Assembly (NCBI RefSeq): GCF_008801835.1
Contig: NZ_VZOW01000002.1
Span: 124,001-188,000 of the forward strand
Origin: Cupriavidus pauculus
Lineage (GTDB): Bacteria; Pseudomonadota; Gammaproteobacteria; Burkholderiales; Burkholderiaceae
Length of the DNA: 64,000 bases
Reading direction: 5' to 3'
The position numbers and the translations under genes are program-made. Below the pieces are notes generated by a model that did not search any database, was not told the DNA's origin, and saw nothing but the letters and a program-made list of their open reading frames with translations. Positions 16,415 through 25,980 of this stretch are shown here, in pieces (positions within the stretch are counted from its first letter, which is position 1; each line of letters starts with the position of its first letter).

Positions 16415-19108
16415 ATGCTGCGCACCGACACGCCCGTTACCGTCTATCGCAAGGACTATACTCCGCCCGCGTTTGCCATCGACCACGTCGACATGGTGCT
16501 CGACCTGGACCCACAGCGCACCGTTGTCACCAGTACGCTGACGCTGCGGCGCACAGGCGCCGCCGATGCGCCGCTGGTGCTCGCCGGAGAAGCGCTCGAA
16601 CTCGTCGGCATCAAGCTGGACGGCCAGCCGTTCACCACGTTCACGGTCGATGACGAAACCCTGACGCTGACCGGCCTGCCCGCGCGCGGCTCGCTCGAGA
16701 TCACCGCGGCCTGCAATCCGGCGGCCAATACCACGTTGTCGGGGCTCTATGTCTCGAACGGCAACTTCTTCACGCAATGCGAAGCCGAAGGGTTTCGCCG
16801 CATCACGTATTTTTTGGACCGTCCCGATGTGATGGCCACCTACCGCGTCACGCTGCGCGCCCAGCGCTCGACGAGTCCGGTATCGCTGTCGAACGGCAAC
16901 CTGCTGTCGCAGCGCGAGCTTCCGGACGGCCGCCACGAGGCGGTCTGGGAAGACCCGTTCCGCAAGCCGTCCTACCTGTTTGCACTGGTGGCCGGCAAAC
17001 TCGAATGCATCGAGGAAAAGATCGTTTCCGCGTCGGGCAAGGAAAAGCTGTTGCAGGTCTGGGTAGAACCGCAGGACCTGGACAAGACGCGCCACGCGAT
17101 GGATTCGCTGATCCACTCGATCCGCTGGGACGAACGGCGCTTCGGGCTGGAACTCGATCTGGACCGCTTCATGATCGTCGCGGTCAGCGACTTCAACATG
17201 GGCGCGATGGAAAACAAGGGCCTGAACATCTTCAACACGAAGTACGTGCTGGCCAACGCGCAGACCGCCACCGATGTGGACTTTGCCAACATCGAATCGG
17301 TGGTGGCGCACGAGTACTTCCACAACTGGACCGGCAATCGCGTCACCTGCCGAGACTGGTTCCAGCTGTCGCTCAAGGAAGGCCTGACCGTATTCCGCGA
17401 CCAGGAGTTTTCGGCCGACATGATGGGATCGGAATCGGGCCGCGCGGTCAAGCGCATCGAGGACGTGCGCGTGCTGCGCCAGGTGCAGTTCCCCGAAGAT
17501 GCGGGCCCAATGGCGCATCCGGTGCGGCCCGACAGCTACGAGGAAATCAACAATTTCTACACGGTCACCGTCTATGAGAAAGGCGCCGAAGTCGTGCGCA
17601 TGTACCAGACGCTGCTCGGCCGCGACGGCTTTCGCAAAGGGATGGACCTGTACTTCGAGCGTCACGATGGCCAGGCTGTGACGTGCGACGATTTCCGCGC
17701 GGCCATGGCCGACGCGAACGGGCGCGACCTGACCCAGTTCGGGCTCTGGTACAGCCAGGCTGGCACGCCGGTGGTCACGGCGAAGACGCAGTGGGACGGC
17801 GCCGCCGGGGCGCTGACGCTGATACTCACGCAGCGCTGCCCCAAAGTCGGCATCGAGACCCGCGCCGGATCGCCAGCCAAGCAACCGTTCCACATTCCGT
17901 TCGCGCTGGGCCTGATCGACGACAGCGGTAACGACCTGCCTCTGCAGCTCGACGGCGAAACGCAGGCCTCGGGCACCACGCGCGTGCTCGACTTCACGCA
18001 GGCCGAGCAGTCGTTCCGGTTTATCGGACTTCCCCCGGGCGACCAGGCGCCGCTGCCATCGCTGCTGCGCAATTTCTCCGCGCCGGTGATCGTCGACTAC
18101 GAATACAGCGACGCGGAACTGACTTTCCTGCTGGCCCACGACAGCGACGCGTTCAATCGTTGGGAAGCCGGCCAGCGGCTGGCCACGCGCGCGCTGTTGC
18201 AGCTGGTTGGCGATGCGCAGGCCCGGCGCGAACTGAAACTGGACCCCGCGCTGGTCGCGGCATTCCGCACGGTGCTCACCGATGACACGCTGAATCCGGC
18301 TTTCCGCGAACAGGCACTGATGCTGCCCGCCGAAGCGTATCTTGCCGAACGCATGGGCGTAGCCGATCCGGCCGCGATTCATCGCGCGCGCCTGTTCCTG
18401 CGCGAGGGTCTGGCGCGTGCGCTCAAGGCCGAATGGCTGGCTGCCTACCAGGCCAACGAGACGCCCGGCGCGTATAGCCCTGACGCCGATTCGATGGCCA
18501 AACGCGCGCTGCGCAATCTCGCGCTCGGCTATCTGGCCGACAGCGGCGATGCCGACATGCAGGCGCTGGCCGAGCACCACTATCAGCAAAGCGACAACAT
18601 GACCGATCGCTTTGCCGCACTGTCCGCACTGGTCAACAGCTTCGCACCGGGGCGCGAGCATGCCCTGGCAGATTTCTACGAGCGCTTTGAAAACGACGCA
18701 CTGGTCATCGACAAATGGTTCTCGCTGCAGGGCATGCAACGCGGCGAAGTAGGCCCGCACGCGGGCAAACGCACGATCGACACGGTGCGCGCGCTGATGG
18801 AGCATCCTGCGTTCAACCTGCGCAACCCCAACCGCGCCAGGTCGCTGATCTTCAGCTTCTGCTCCGGCAACCCCGCGCAGTTCCATGCCGAAGACGGCTC
18901 CGGCTATGTGTTCTGGGCCGACCAGGTGCTGGCGCTGGACGCCATCAACCCGCAGGTCGCGGCGCGTCTTGCGCGCGTGATGGATCGCTGGCAGAAGTAC
19001 GAGATCCCGCTGCGCGACCGGATGCGCGCCGCGCTGGAGCGCGTGGCGGCATCGTCCACGCTGTCGCGCGATGTGCGCGAAATCGTCAGCAAATCGCTGG
19101 CGAGTTGA
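16415..19108 (+). CDS. pepN: Aminopeptidase N (M1 zinc metallopeptidase)
   Basis: An 897-residue cytosolic aminopeptidase of the M1 family that removes N-terminal residues from peptides. Substrate-anchoring GAMEN is at about 263-267, the zinc motif HEYFH at 299-303 with the third ligand Glu 18 residues later in LKEGLTVF. Beyond it come the conserved VRPDSYEEINNFYTVTVYEKG region and a long alpha-helical C-terminal domain. Length is close to the E. coli enzyme (870). The start at 16415 fits the family; the 24 upstream in-frame codons overlap a probable promoter (TACAAT at 16348-16353). Confidence 0.97.
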   Translation: MLRTDTPVTVYRKDYTPPAFAIDHVDMVLDLDPQRTVVTSTLTLRRTGAADAPLVLAGEALELVGIKLDGQPFTTFTVDDETLTLTGLPARGSLEITAACNPAANTTLSGLYVSNGNFFTQCEAEGFRRITYFLDRPDVMATYRVTLRAQRSTSPVSLSNGNLLSQRELPDGRHEAVWEDPFRKPSYLFALVAGKLECIEEKIVSASGKEKLLQVWVEPQDLDKTRHAMDSLIHSIRWDERRFGLELDLDRFMIVAVSDFNMGAMENKGLNIFNTKYVLANAQTATDVDFANIESVVAHEYFHNWTGNRVTCRDWFQLSLKEGLTVFRDQEFSADMMGSESGRAVKRIEDVRVLRQVQFPEDAGPMAHPVRPDSYEEINNFYTVTVYEKGAEVVRMYQTLLGRDGFRKGMDLYFERHDGQAVTCDDFRAAMADANGRDLTQFGLWYSQAGTPVVTAKTQWDGAAGALTLILTQRCPKVGIETRAGSPAKQPFHIPFALGLIDDSGNDLPLQLDGETQASGTTRVLDFTQAEQSFRFIGLPPGDQAPLPSLLRNFSAPVIVDYEYSDAELTFLLAHDSDAFNRWEAGQRLATRALLQLVGDAQARRELKLDPALVAAFRTVLTDDTLNPAFREQALMLPAEAYLAERMGVADPAAIHRARLFLREGLARALKAEWLAAYQANETPGAYSPDADSMAKRALRNLALGYLADSGDADMQALAEHHYQQSDNMTDRFAALSALVNSFAPGREHALADFYERFENDALVIDKWFSLQGMQRGEVGPHAGKRTIDTVRALMEHPAFNLRNPNRARSLIFSFCSGNPAQFHAEDGSGYVFWADQVLALDAINPQVAARLARVMDRWQKYEIPLRDRMRAALERVAASSTLSRDVREIVSKSLAS

Positions 19109-19195
19109 AGTGAGGCAGGCGGCACGCTCGTCGGGATTTGGGGCTATCCATGGCGGCGGCCCTGTAGAATGGCGGCCATCCAAGGAGAACCCACC

Positions 19196-20212
<1,017 letters not shown>

Positions 20213-20234
20213 TACGCTGAGCGGTCGGTTACAG

Positions 20235-20260
20235 ACGGGGCGCCATGGCGCCCCGTTTTC
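20235..20260 (+). terminator. Intrinsic terminator of fbp
   Basis: ACGGGGCGCC (20235-20244) and GGCGCCCCGT (20247-20256), followed by TTTT. Confidence 0.85.
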
Positions 20261-20534
20261 ATTGGCGCGCGAGGTGCGGGGGATGCGCACGAATTGCGCG
20301 AGGTGCGCGAGATGCCTGAGACGTGGCCGATCCGGCCGCGCACTCACACTGCCGACGATCTTGCGTCCGATCCGGGTCAACACCGAACAGCGGGTAACTT
20401 CGCCGGCTTCTCTGGATTTGACGCAGGGCGCCGCCGTGCGATCCTTACGCCTGTCGATGCCGCACTGACTGGTGGCGATTGGCAGCGCAGCGACGCACCG
20501 CGTGCGGCTCTCGTCGAAAAATCTGCGAGGGGGC
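20261..20534. other. Non-coding stretch between fbp and tRNA-Thr
   Basis: Short open frames exist here, but none has a ribosome binding site or recognisable product. The first part contains a loose repetition of GAGGTGCG/GAGATGC-like words. I see no gene or RNA element before the tRNA promoter. Confidence 0.5.
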
Positions 20535-20563
20535 TTCACAAGTCCAAAAGTCGCTGATATTAT
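20535..20563 (+). promoter_or_regulatory. Promoter of tRNA-Thr
   Basis: TTCACA (20535-20540), 17 bases, TATTAT (20558-20563). The -35 is embedded in GCGAGGGGGCTTCACAA, a word that also precedes the tRNA-Arg gene. The predicted transcript has a leader of about 105 bases before the tRNA. Confidence 0.65.
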
Positions 20564-20675
20564 TGCGGGCTCTATCCGATTCGACGCAAACGCAGCGAAT
20601 CCGGCCGAAATGCCTGGTTTCTTGGGCATATGGCAGATAGCACGGATAGAACAGGTTTTTACAAGTTAAGGTTTC

Positions 20676-20751
20676 GCCGGTGTAGCTCAGTTGGTAGAGC
20701 AGCGCATTCGTAATGCGAAGGTCGTAGGTTCGACTCCTATCTCCGGCACCA
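20676..20751 (+). tRNA. tRNA-Thr (anticodon CGT)
   Basis: A 76-base cloverleaf with encoded CCA. The anticodon loop reads TTCGTAA, giving CGT (codon ACG). The T-loop GGTTCGACTCC and D-loop AGCTCAGTTGGTAGAGC are canonical. Confidence 0.97.
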
Positions 20752-20758
20752 CTTGAAC

Positions 20759-20790
20759 AAAAAGGGCAGCCCATCCGGGTTGCCCTTTTT
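20759..20790 (+). terminator. Terminator after tRNA-Thr
   Basis: AAAAAGGGCAGCCC pairs with GGGTTGCCCTTTTT (one G-U), with a T-run on the plus strand. Confidence 0.88.
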
Positions 20791-20886
20791 GCCTTGGCGC
20801 CCCGTCTTCCAGTGTGCATCGCATCGTCGGCCGCCGCCTGCGGGACCCGCGCCCTCCCCTGATCGCCCCGCTCCCCTCGTACACCA

Positions 20887-21309
20887 CTAGAGCGTCATGC
20901 ATTGGACCTCCTGCGACGGCTGCGCCGCGCATTGCCTGACGATCACCAGACTATTCACCAGTGCTTCCGCCATCTGCGTCCGGTCGATATCGACATCGAT
21001 GCGATAGTCCGCCAGCACGCGAAGTTGCCTGCCCCGATTGAGCATGCGGGCCAGCGCGATCGATCGCCAGAAAGACGGATGGGCGGCAGGCAAGCGCGGA
21101 TGGTAGAGCTGGTGCACCAGCGTCTCGTGCCGGCCAGTCTCACGCGGGCCGCGGTATCCAGGCGCGGGCAAGGCGGCATGCCATGCGTATGCCGCGTGAA
21201 AGGCAGCGAAATAGCAGCGACTAATGGCCGAGCGGAAGTTGGCTTCGCCGTGGGCAGCCTCGGCGATGACGGCCGCGCACCGCAGCATCGCACCGGCATC
21301 GACGCTCAT
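20887..21309 (-). CDS. HEPN-domain protein, possible toxin of a two-gene module
   Basis: A 140-residue, mostly helical protein. The segment NFRSAISRCYFAAFHAAYAW (about residues 24-43) is the HEPN hallmark (R.AISR.YYA.FHAA), and the C-terminal part contains an LRVLADYRID segment matching the LR..ADY motif of the PF05168 branch, where an Arg and a nearby polar residue form the putative RNase site. HEPN proteins are commonly toxins or RNases. Its start overlaps the stop of the upstream gene by ATGA, so it is translationally coupled to a small protein resembling a degenerate MNT nucleotidyltransferase. RNase activity is inference. Confidence 0.7.
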   Translation of the reverse strand: MSVDAGAMLRCAAVIAEAAHGEANFRSAISRCYFAAFHAAYAWHAALPAPGYRGPRETGRHETLVHQLYHPRLPAAHPSFWRSIALARMLNRGRQLRVLADYRIDVDIDRTQMAEALVNSLVIVRQCAAQPSQEVQCMTL

Positions 21310-21674
21310 GACTGGAACACGACGTCAAGTCGTGCCGAAGGGGACAATCCGCGCACCAGCTGCATCGCCGTGACGGCTTCGTTCAGGGCGTAGATATCGA
21401 CGCCGGCCCCGACGCGAATGACATAGGACACGGCATCGTCATCGACATTCAATCCATGACGCACGCGCGACACACTGCATGCGGCCAGCGACAGGCCGTG
21501 CCGCTGCAACAATTCCGCAGCAGCCTCGAGATGCGCGGCCTCGGCATCCTTCGGGCAGCTCGGATCTTCCCGGCCTGCACCGGCCGCTCGCCCCTCTTTA
21601 GGCCGAAGCGCATGCTGTGGCGCAGTAGGCAAGGCATGCGCGGTGCACGCGCAATCGAGAGCAATTTCCATCAT
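21306..21674 (-). CDS. Small protein resembling a degenerate MNT nucleotidyltransferase
   Basis: A 122-residue product with an Ala-rich N-terminal ~45 residues, then LLQRHGLSLAACSVSRVRHG and DDDAVSYVIRVGAGVDIYAL, ending RLDVVFQS. By eye this follows the minimal nucleotidyltransferase layout (LF-GSRARG, then SDIDLLVEF, then a helix and a final VDVV strand), but the catalytic GS reads VS and the second catalytic Asp is replaced by Val. It would thus be a catalytically dead MNT, if it is one. AAGGAGG lies upstream; ATG at 21674 (4-base spacing) and 21671 (7-base spacing) are both possible. It overlaps the HEPN gene by ATGA. Confidence 0.55.
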   Translation of the reverse strand: MMEIALDCACTAHALPTAPQHALRPKEGRAAGAGREDPSCPKDAEAAHLEAAAELLQRHGLSLAACSVSRVRHGLNVDDDAVSYVIRVGAGVDIYALNEAVTAMQLVRGLSPSARLDVVFQS

Positions 21675-21810
21675 GAGGCCTCCTTGTCGAAAATCGTCAT
21701 CCGCAGTGGATGACGAAAATTCTAGACAGAGACGGCGCGCGAAAACCGTCGAGACCGCAAAATCGGATTTGTCTCAATCGCCTGCATCAACACGCCACGG
21801 CGTTACGACA

Positions 21811-22251
21811 TCACAGCACGGGGGCGGTGCGCGGCAGTAGAGATGCCGGCCGCCAGCGTTCGTTGCTGCTTTCCGGCGGCGGGACAAAATCCTGGCATCC
21901 CAGCATCTGCAGGATGGCCGCTTCCATGCGCTCAATCGATGCGGACTTGGGCAAATGCTCCGTCACGCCGCACGCCTGCAATGACTCTGGTACACGCAGC
22001 CACATGTTGTCGGACAGCAGCAGAATCCGCGCATTGGGCAGCGACAGATGCAACCGGCGCAGCAGATACCAGTTATCGGTAGCGTCCTCAGACATGCCGT
22101 AGAGCACGATCGCCGGCGCGCTATCGGGCTGCAGCGCCACGATGGCAGCCGGATCCAGTGCGCGCACGGCGCCGCATCCCGGCACGCGCTCGAGCAGCCG
22201 CTCCATGCCCAGGCGGAAAAGCGGCTGGGCGTCGATCACGAGTGCAGTCAT
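21811..22251 (-). CDS. Stand-alone pseudo-receiver domain protein
   Basis: A 146-residue protein beginning MTALVIDAQPLFRLGMERLL, the opening of a LuxR-type response-regulator receiver domain. The conserved Lys (EHLPKSASIERM) and the Ser/Thr-like switch (ILLLSDN) are present, but the strand that should end in the phospho-accepting Asp reads AIVLYGMSED, so the Asp is missing. There is no C-terminal HTH. The ATG at 22251 has GGGGAGA six bases upstream, which decides it over longer frames. It may act as a phosphorylation-independent partner; what it binds is unknown. Confidence 0.7.
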   Translation of the reverse strand: MTALVIDAQPLFRLGMERLLERVPGCGAVRALDPAAIVALQPDSAPAIVLYGMSEDATDNWYLLRRLHLSLPNARILLLSDNMWLRVPESLQACGVTEHLPKSASIERMEAAILQMLGCQDFVPPPESSNERWRPASLLPRTAPVL

Positions 22252-22423
22252 TTGCTGTCTCCCCATATCTGTTGTGATTGTCGGGAAGAAACCGCAAGCG
22301 TCATGCCAACTGGAATCGGACGCGTGCGCCGTGTGTGTGGCGTGCCGCCGCCGACCGCAAACCGTTGTGCCGCATGGGATGGCGGGAGATAGCGGCGCGC
22401 CTCGCATCACCGGCACGAACGTG

Positions 22424-22472
22424 CCCCACGTTACGCCCGGCGTAACGTGGGGCCGCGCAACGTAACGTAACG
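22424..22472. repeat. Inverted repeat plus CGTAACG direct repeats
   Basis: CCCCACGTTACGCC (22424-22437) and its exact complement (22439-22452) flank a single C; twelve pairs with a five-base loop could form in RNA. CGTAACG recurs overlapping at 22461-22472. No T-run follows on either strand, so an operator is as likely as a terminator between the pseudo-receiver gene and the FapA gene. Confidence 0.6.
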
Positions 22473-22528
22473 CCAGGCCCACGCTGCCACCAAGCCGCAC
22501 GGCCGCGAAGCACCGGCGCCGCCGTCGA

Positions 22529-24142
22529 TCAGGTGACCGTGATGCGATCCTCGATTACACGCACCTGGCCGCCGCTCTTGTCTTCCATGACCTTGAGCAC
22601 CTTGTGGCCCACCTGCAGCATCACGCCGCCGTGAATGCGGCGCCCCACGGCGATTACCGCATCGGCCGCGGGCTTGATCTGTTCGCTGAGCCGGGCGATT
22701 TCGGCGTCGAGTTCGAACAGATCGCGGTTGATCTTGAACATCGTCGCGCGGGCTTTTTCGCGGACATCGCCCTGGGCGCGCTCGGGATGCTTGGCAAAAA
22801 ACGCTACCAGTTGCTGTAGCTTGGCTTGATCGTCCAGCACCTTGCGCCGCCGCGCCTCGAGCTCGGCCTTCTGTTCGTCGGCAAACGGATTGAGCCCCAC
22901 CTGCACCACGGTCGCAGTGCCGGCCGGTGCGCCGAGTATGGCCGCTCTCACCGCCTGCAGCGCACGCGTGCGCCCGCCGCTAATACTCCCCTGACCCGTG
23001 GGCGAGCCCACGACCACGCGCTCGCCAGCGGACACGTCGCTCTGCCGGATGCCGCTTTCGACCACCACCTCGGTGGCGGCCTCGACCACGGCATTCTGGA
23101 TGAAGCGCGCATGCACGGCGCCCTTGGTGCGCACGCTGGCAATGTCGTTGGCGTCCATGCCGTGCGCGGCTTCGGCCTTGCCGATGATGCCGCCCTTGAC
23201 GATCACGTCACCGCCCGCTTCCACATGCGCCGCTTCGATGGTGCCCTGCACCACCACGTCGCCGGTCACGCGGACCGACATGCCGGTGCGGATATCGCCG
23301 GACACTCGCAGCGATCCATCGAACGTAACGTTGCCGGAGTGCAGATCGACCGCCTCGACATCGACCACCGGGCTGACGCTGACGCCGTTGGGCAGCACGC
23401 GCGGCGACCCGGCGATCACGGCCAGCAAGCGGTTCGGGTCGTTGGGATCGGCGGCCACGCCGGACAGGTCCGCGGCAAAAGACATGTCGACGACAGGATC
23501 GGCGGCGATCGGCTTGCCCAGGACGTCCATCCCGTCCTTGCCCGGCTTGGCCGGGGTGCGGCGCATCAGCGCGGTGCCGGGATTCACCAGCAGCAGGCTG
23601 CCAAGGTCGCGCAGGTCAACGCGGTCGTCTTCGTTTTCGATCTGCGCCGGCCGCGGCTGCTGCACCAGGCTTTCGAACTTGGCCGGCTCGCCCTGGACTG
23701 GCGCTACGCCGCGAGCGATCTCGCGGCTTTCACAACTGCCCGCCTCGAGCGCAACGCCGATCGCCGCGGCGTCAAGCAGGGCGACCACGCCCATCGACGC
23801 CGCCGCCGCCGCAATGTCTTCGGCGGCAATCGGGCGGCCGCCTTCGGGCGGCATCAGCGTCAGCAGCAGGCGCAGTTTGTCGCCGGTGATTTCGAGCTCG
23901 AAGGCGCCGTCCAGCACAACGCCGATCACCGCATCGATCTCGCGGTCGGTCAACTGGCACTGCGTGAGGAATCCGGTGACAGCGGCCTGGTCGAGCCGCG
24001 CGCCTTGCCAGCCCTGCTCCGCCAGCAAGGCCTCGAGCGCAGCGCGATCCGGCGGCATGCGTCCGGGCTGTGGCGTGAAGCACGCCCTTACCTGATCGCC
24101 GGGCTGACTAAGCTCCAGGCGCAATCCCACGTCCGCTGTCAT
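22529..24142 (-). CDS. FapA / DUF342-family protein
   Basis: A 537-residue protein of the FapA (flagellar assembly protein A-like, DUF342) family. The central part shows the parallel-beta-helix-like repeat of glycines and hydrophobics (VSGDIRTGMSVRVTGDVVVQ, then IEAAHVEAGGDVIVKGGIIG), preceded by the PGKDGMDVLGKPI segment. A charged helical region predicted to form a coiled coil (about 420-490) follows. Function is not established; the name derives from a Vibrio flagellar polarity factor. No flagellar or chemotaxis gene is nearby; the downstream neighbour is the pseudo-receiver. Confidence 0.85.
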   Translation of the reverse strand: MTADVGLRLELSQPGDQVRACFTPQPGRMPPDRAALEALLAEQGWQGARLDQAAVTGFLTQCQLTDREIDAVIGVVLDGAFELEITGDKLRLLLTLMPPEGGRPIAAEDIAAAAASMGVVALLDAAAIGVALEAGSCESREIARGVAPVQGEPAKFESLVQQPRPAQIENEDDRVDLRDLGSLLLVNPGTALMRRTPAKPGKDGMDVLGKPIAADPVVDMSFAADLSGVAADPNDPNRLLAVIAGSPRVLPNGVSVSPVVDVEAVDLHSGNVTFDGSLRVSGDIRTGMSVRVTGDVVVQGTIEAAHVEAGGDVIVKGGIIGKAEAAHGMDANDIASVRTKGAVHARFIQNAVVEAATEVVVESGIRQSDVSAGERVVVGSPTGQGSISGGRTRALQAVRAAILGAPAGTATVVQVGLNPFADEQKAELEARRRKVLDDQAKLQQLVAFFAKHPERAQGDVREKARATMFKINRDLFELDAEIARLSEQIKPAADAVIAVGRRIHGGVMLQVGHKVLKVMEDKSGGQVRVIEDRITVT

Positions 24143-24370
24143 GGCTCCCCACTTTCTCTTTCTATGTGGCGACAGCCGGCCGGAGATTCATCGCCCCGAA
24201 GGTCTTTCCGCAAAGACCCGCCTGTTCGGCACCTAATCCGCTCGCCAACTCTGCTTGTCGTGATCCTTGCAACAACGGCGCATTTCGAGTGAACTTTAGC
24301 CCACAAAAGTGGGGACTCCGGGATTTCGTTAAACTGTCGGCCTTTCCGAAGTCCCGGCAGAACCCGCAAG

Positions 24371-25201
24371 ATGTCCAATCAACACGAAGTCCGTCCCGGT
24401 CAATCGATCGAACTGCTCAAGGCGCTTCATATCCTGACGCGCGACGGCAAGATGAACCAGGATAGCCGCCGCAAGCTCAAGCAGGTGTATCACCTGTTCC
24501 AGTTCATCGAGCCGTTGCTGCAGGAAGTGAAGGATGCGCGGGGCGCGGTGTCGCTGGTCGACCATGGCGCGGGAAAGTCGAACCGGGGATTTATCCTCTA
24601 CAACCTGTTCTTCAAGGACCTGCACGACCAGTCGCATATCTTCGGCATCGAAACGCGCGAGGAACTGGTTGCCAGCTCGCAGGCGCTGGCGGCGCGGCTA
24701 GGCTTTTCGGGGATGTCGTTCCTGAACTTGTCCGTGGCCGATTCGATCACCTCGCCCGCCCTGCCCGAAACCGTCGACGTGGTTACCGCGCTGCACGCCT
24801 GCAATACGGCCACTGACGATGCCATCCGCTTTGCGCTGGCCAAGCGCGCCCAGCACATCGTGCTGGTGCCGTGCTGCCAGGCCGAAGTGGCCAGCGTGCT
24901 GCGCAAGCACAAGGGCAAGCTGCTGGCAGGCAATCCGCTGACCGAGATCTGGCGCCATCCGCTGCATACGCGCGAATTCGGCAGCCAGTTGACCAACGTG
25001 CTGCGCTGCCTGCAACTGGAAGCGCACGGTTATCAGGTAAGCGTGACGGAACTGGTGGGCTGGGAACATTCGATGAAGAACGAACTGATCATCGCCCAAT
25101 ACAAAGACTTGCCGCGCCGCCGTCCGGCCGAACGATTGCAGCAGGTGTTGGAGTCGGTCGGACTCGAGGAACTGAACGAGCGCTTCTTCACGCCCGCGTG
25201 A
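24371..25201 (+). CDS. SAM-dependent methyltransferase (Methyltransf_32 type)
   Basis: A 276-residue class I methyltransferase. The SAM-binding motif I reads SLVDHGAGKS (about 61-70), and the LHACNTATDDAIRFAL segment followed by LVPCCQAEV is characteristic of the METTL25/RRNAD1-like PF13679 family. Length and single-domain layout fit. The substrate is unknown; rRNA or protein is plausible from relatives. The ATG at 24371 follows a short leader; it is divergent from the FapA gene. Confidence 0.82.
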   Translation: MSNQHEVRPGQSIELLKALHILTRDGKMNQDSRRKLKQVYHLFQFIEPLLQEVKDARGAVSLVDHGAGKSNRGFILYNLFFKDLHDQSHIFGIETREELVASSQALAARLGFSGMSFLNLSVADSITSPALPETVDVVTALHACNTATDDAIRFALAKRAQHIVLVPCCQAEVASVLRKHKGKLLAGNPLTEIWRHPLHTREFGSQLTNVLRCLQLEAHGYQVSVTELVGWEHSMKNELIIAQYKDLPRRRPAERLQQVLESVGLEELNERFFTPA

Positions 25202-25353
25202 GGCAGCGGACGCGCCGGACGCGCGCGTCACGCAGCGCCGCCGGGATGGCCTGGCCGCGCCGGATTTTCGCCGGCATCAGCGCGGCATCACGCCGGGCGC
25301 CATGACGCCCACCGGGCCGATCGCAACAGCAATCGCAATCGGGCCCGGATCGT

Positions 25354-25980
25354 TCAAAGATCGCTTTTTTCCGACATCCACTTGAGCCAGCCGGCGTGGC
25401 CCAGTTGGCGCAGCGTTTCCATATTGCGCGCATAGATGTCCTCGGCGTCGGGAAACGCCTCGGCGGCGCGCGCAATGCTGTCCTCACGCAGCAGATGCAG
25501 GATCGGATACGGCGCGCGATTCGTATAGTTCTCGATATCGTCGGGCGACGTACCGTCGAACTGATACTGCGGATGAAAGCTCGCGATCTGCAACGTGCCC
25601 GCCAGCCGCATGCTGCCCAGCAGGCGATCGGCAAAATACAGGAAGTCGTTGTAGGCGAGAAAATCGAGCAGCATATGCGGCACGATCAACAGCGTGGTGT
25701 CGACCTGCGCGGGGTCGCTGTCGGCCAGCGCGCGCAATTCGCGCTCCAGTTCTTCCAGCAGTTGCTCGTCGCGCGTCGCGTCGCTGACCACGTAGCGGAC
25801 CTGATCCTTGACGTACACGCTCTTGGCGAACGGACACAAGTTCAATCCGATCACCGCGCGCGCGAGCCAGTGGCGCACGTCGGCGACGATCCGCTCACGC
25901 TCGCCCGCCTGCGCGCTATCGGCCTGTCCGGCCTGTCCGGCCTGATCGTTAGTCTGAGCGCCCTGATCGTTCATCGTCAC
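25354..25980 (-). CDS. DUF1415-family protein
   Basis: A 208-residue conserved protein of unknown function. The DUF1415 core is recognised by WLARAVIGLNLCPFAKSVYV, LLIVPHMLLDFLAYNDFL and FHPQYQFDG. The first ~25 residues form a Gln/Ala/Gly-rich low-complexity tail (QAGQAGQADSAQAG). The ATG at 25980 overlaps the stop of the upstream FAD-oxidoreductase gene by four bases, indicating translational coupling. Confidence 0.88.
   Translation of the reverse strand: MTMNDQGAQTNDQAGQAGQADSAQAGERERIVADVRHWLARAVIGLNLCPFAKSVYVKDQVRYVVSDATRDEQLLEELERELRALADSDPAQVDTTLLIVPHMLLDFLAYNDFLYFADRLLGSMRLAGTLQIASFHPQYQFDGTSPDDIENYTNRAPYPILHLLREDSIARAAEAFPDAEDIYARNMETLRQLGHAGWLKWMSEKSDL

Noticed and set aside
20676..24142. 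A genomic island inserted at tRNA-Thr covering the HEPN pair, pseudo-receiver and FapA genes
   Set aside because: No integrase gene and no second copy of the tRNA 3' end was seen to the right; composition looks native.
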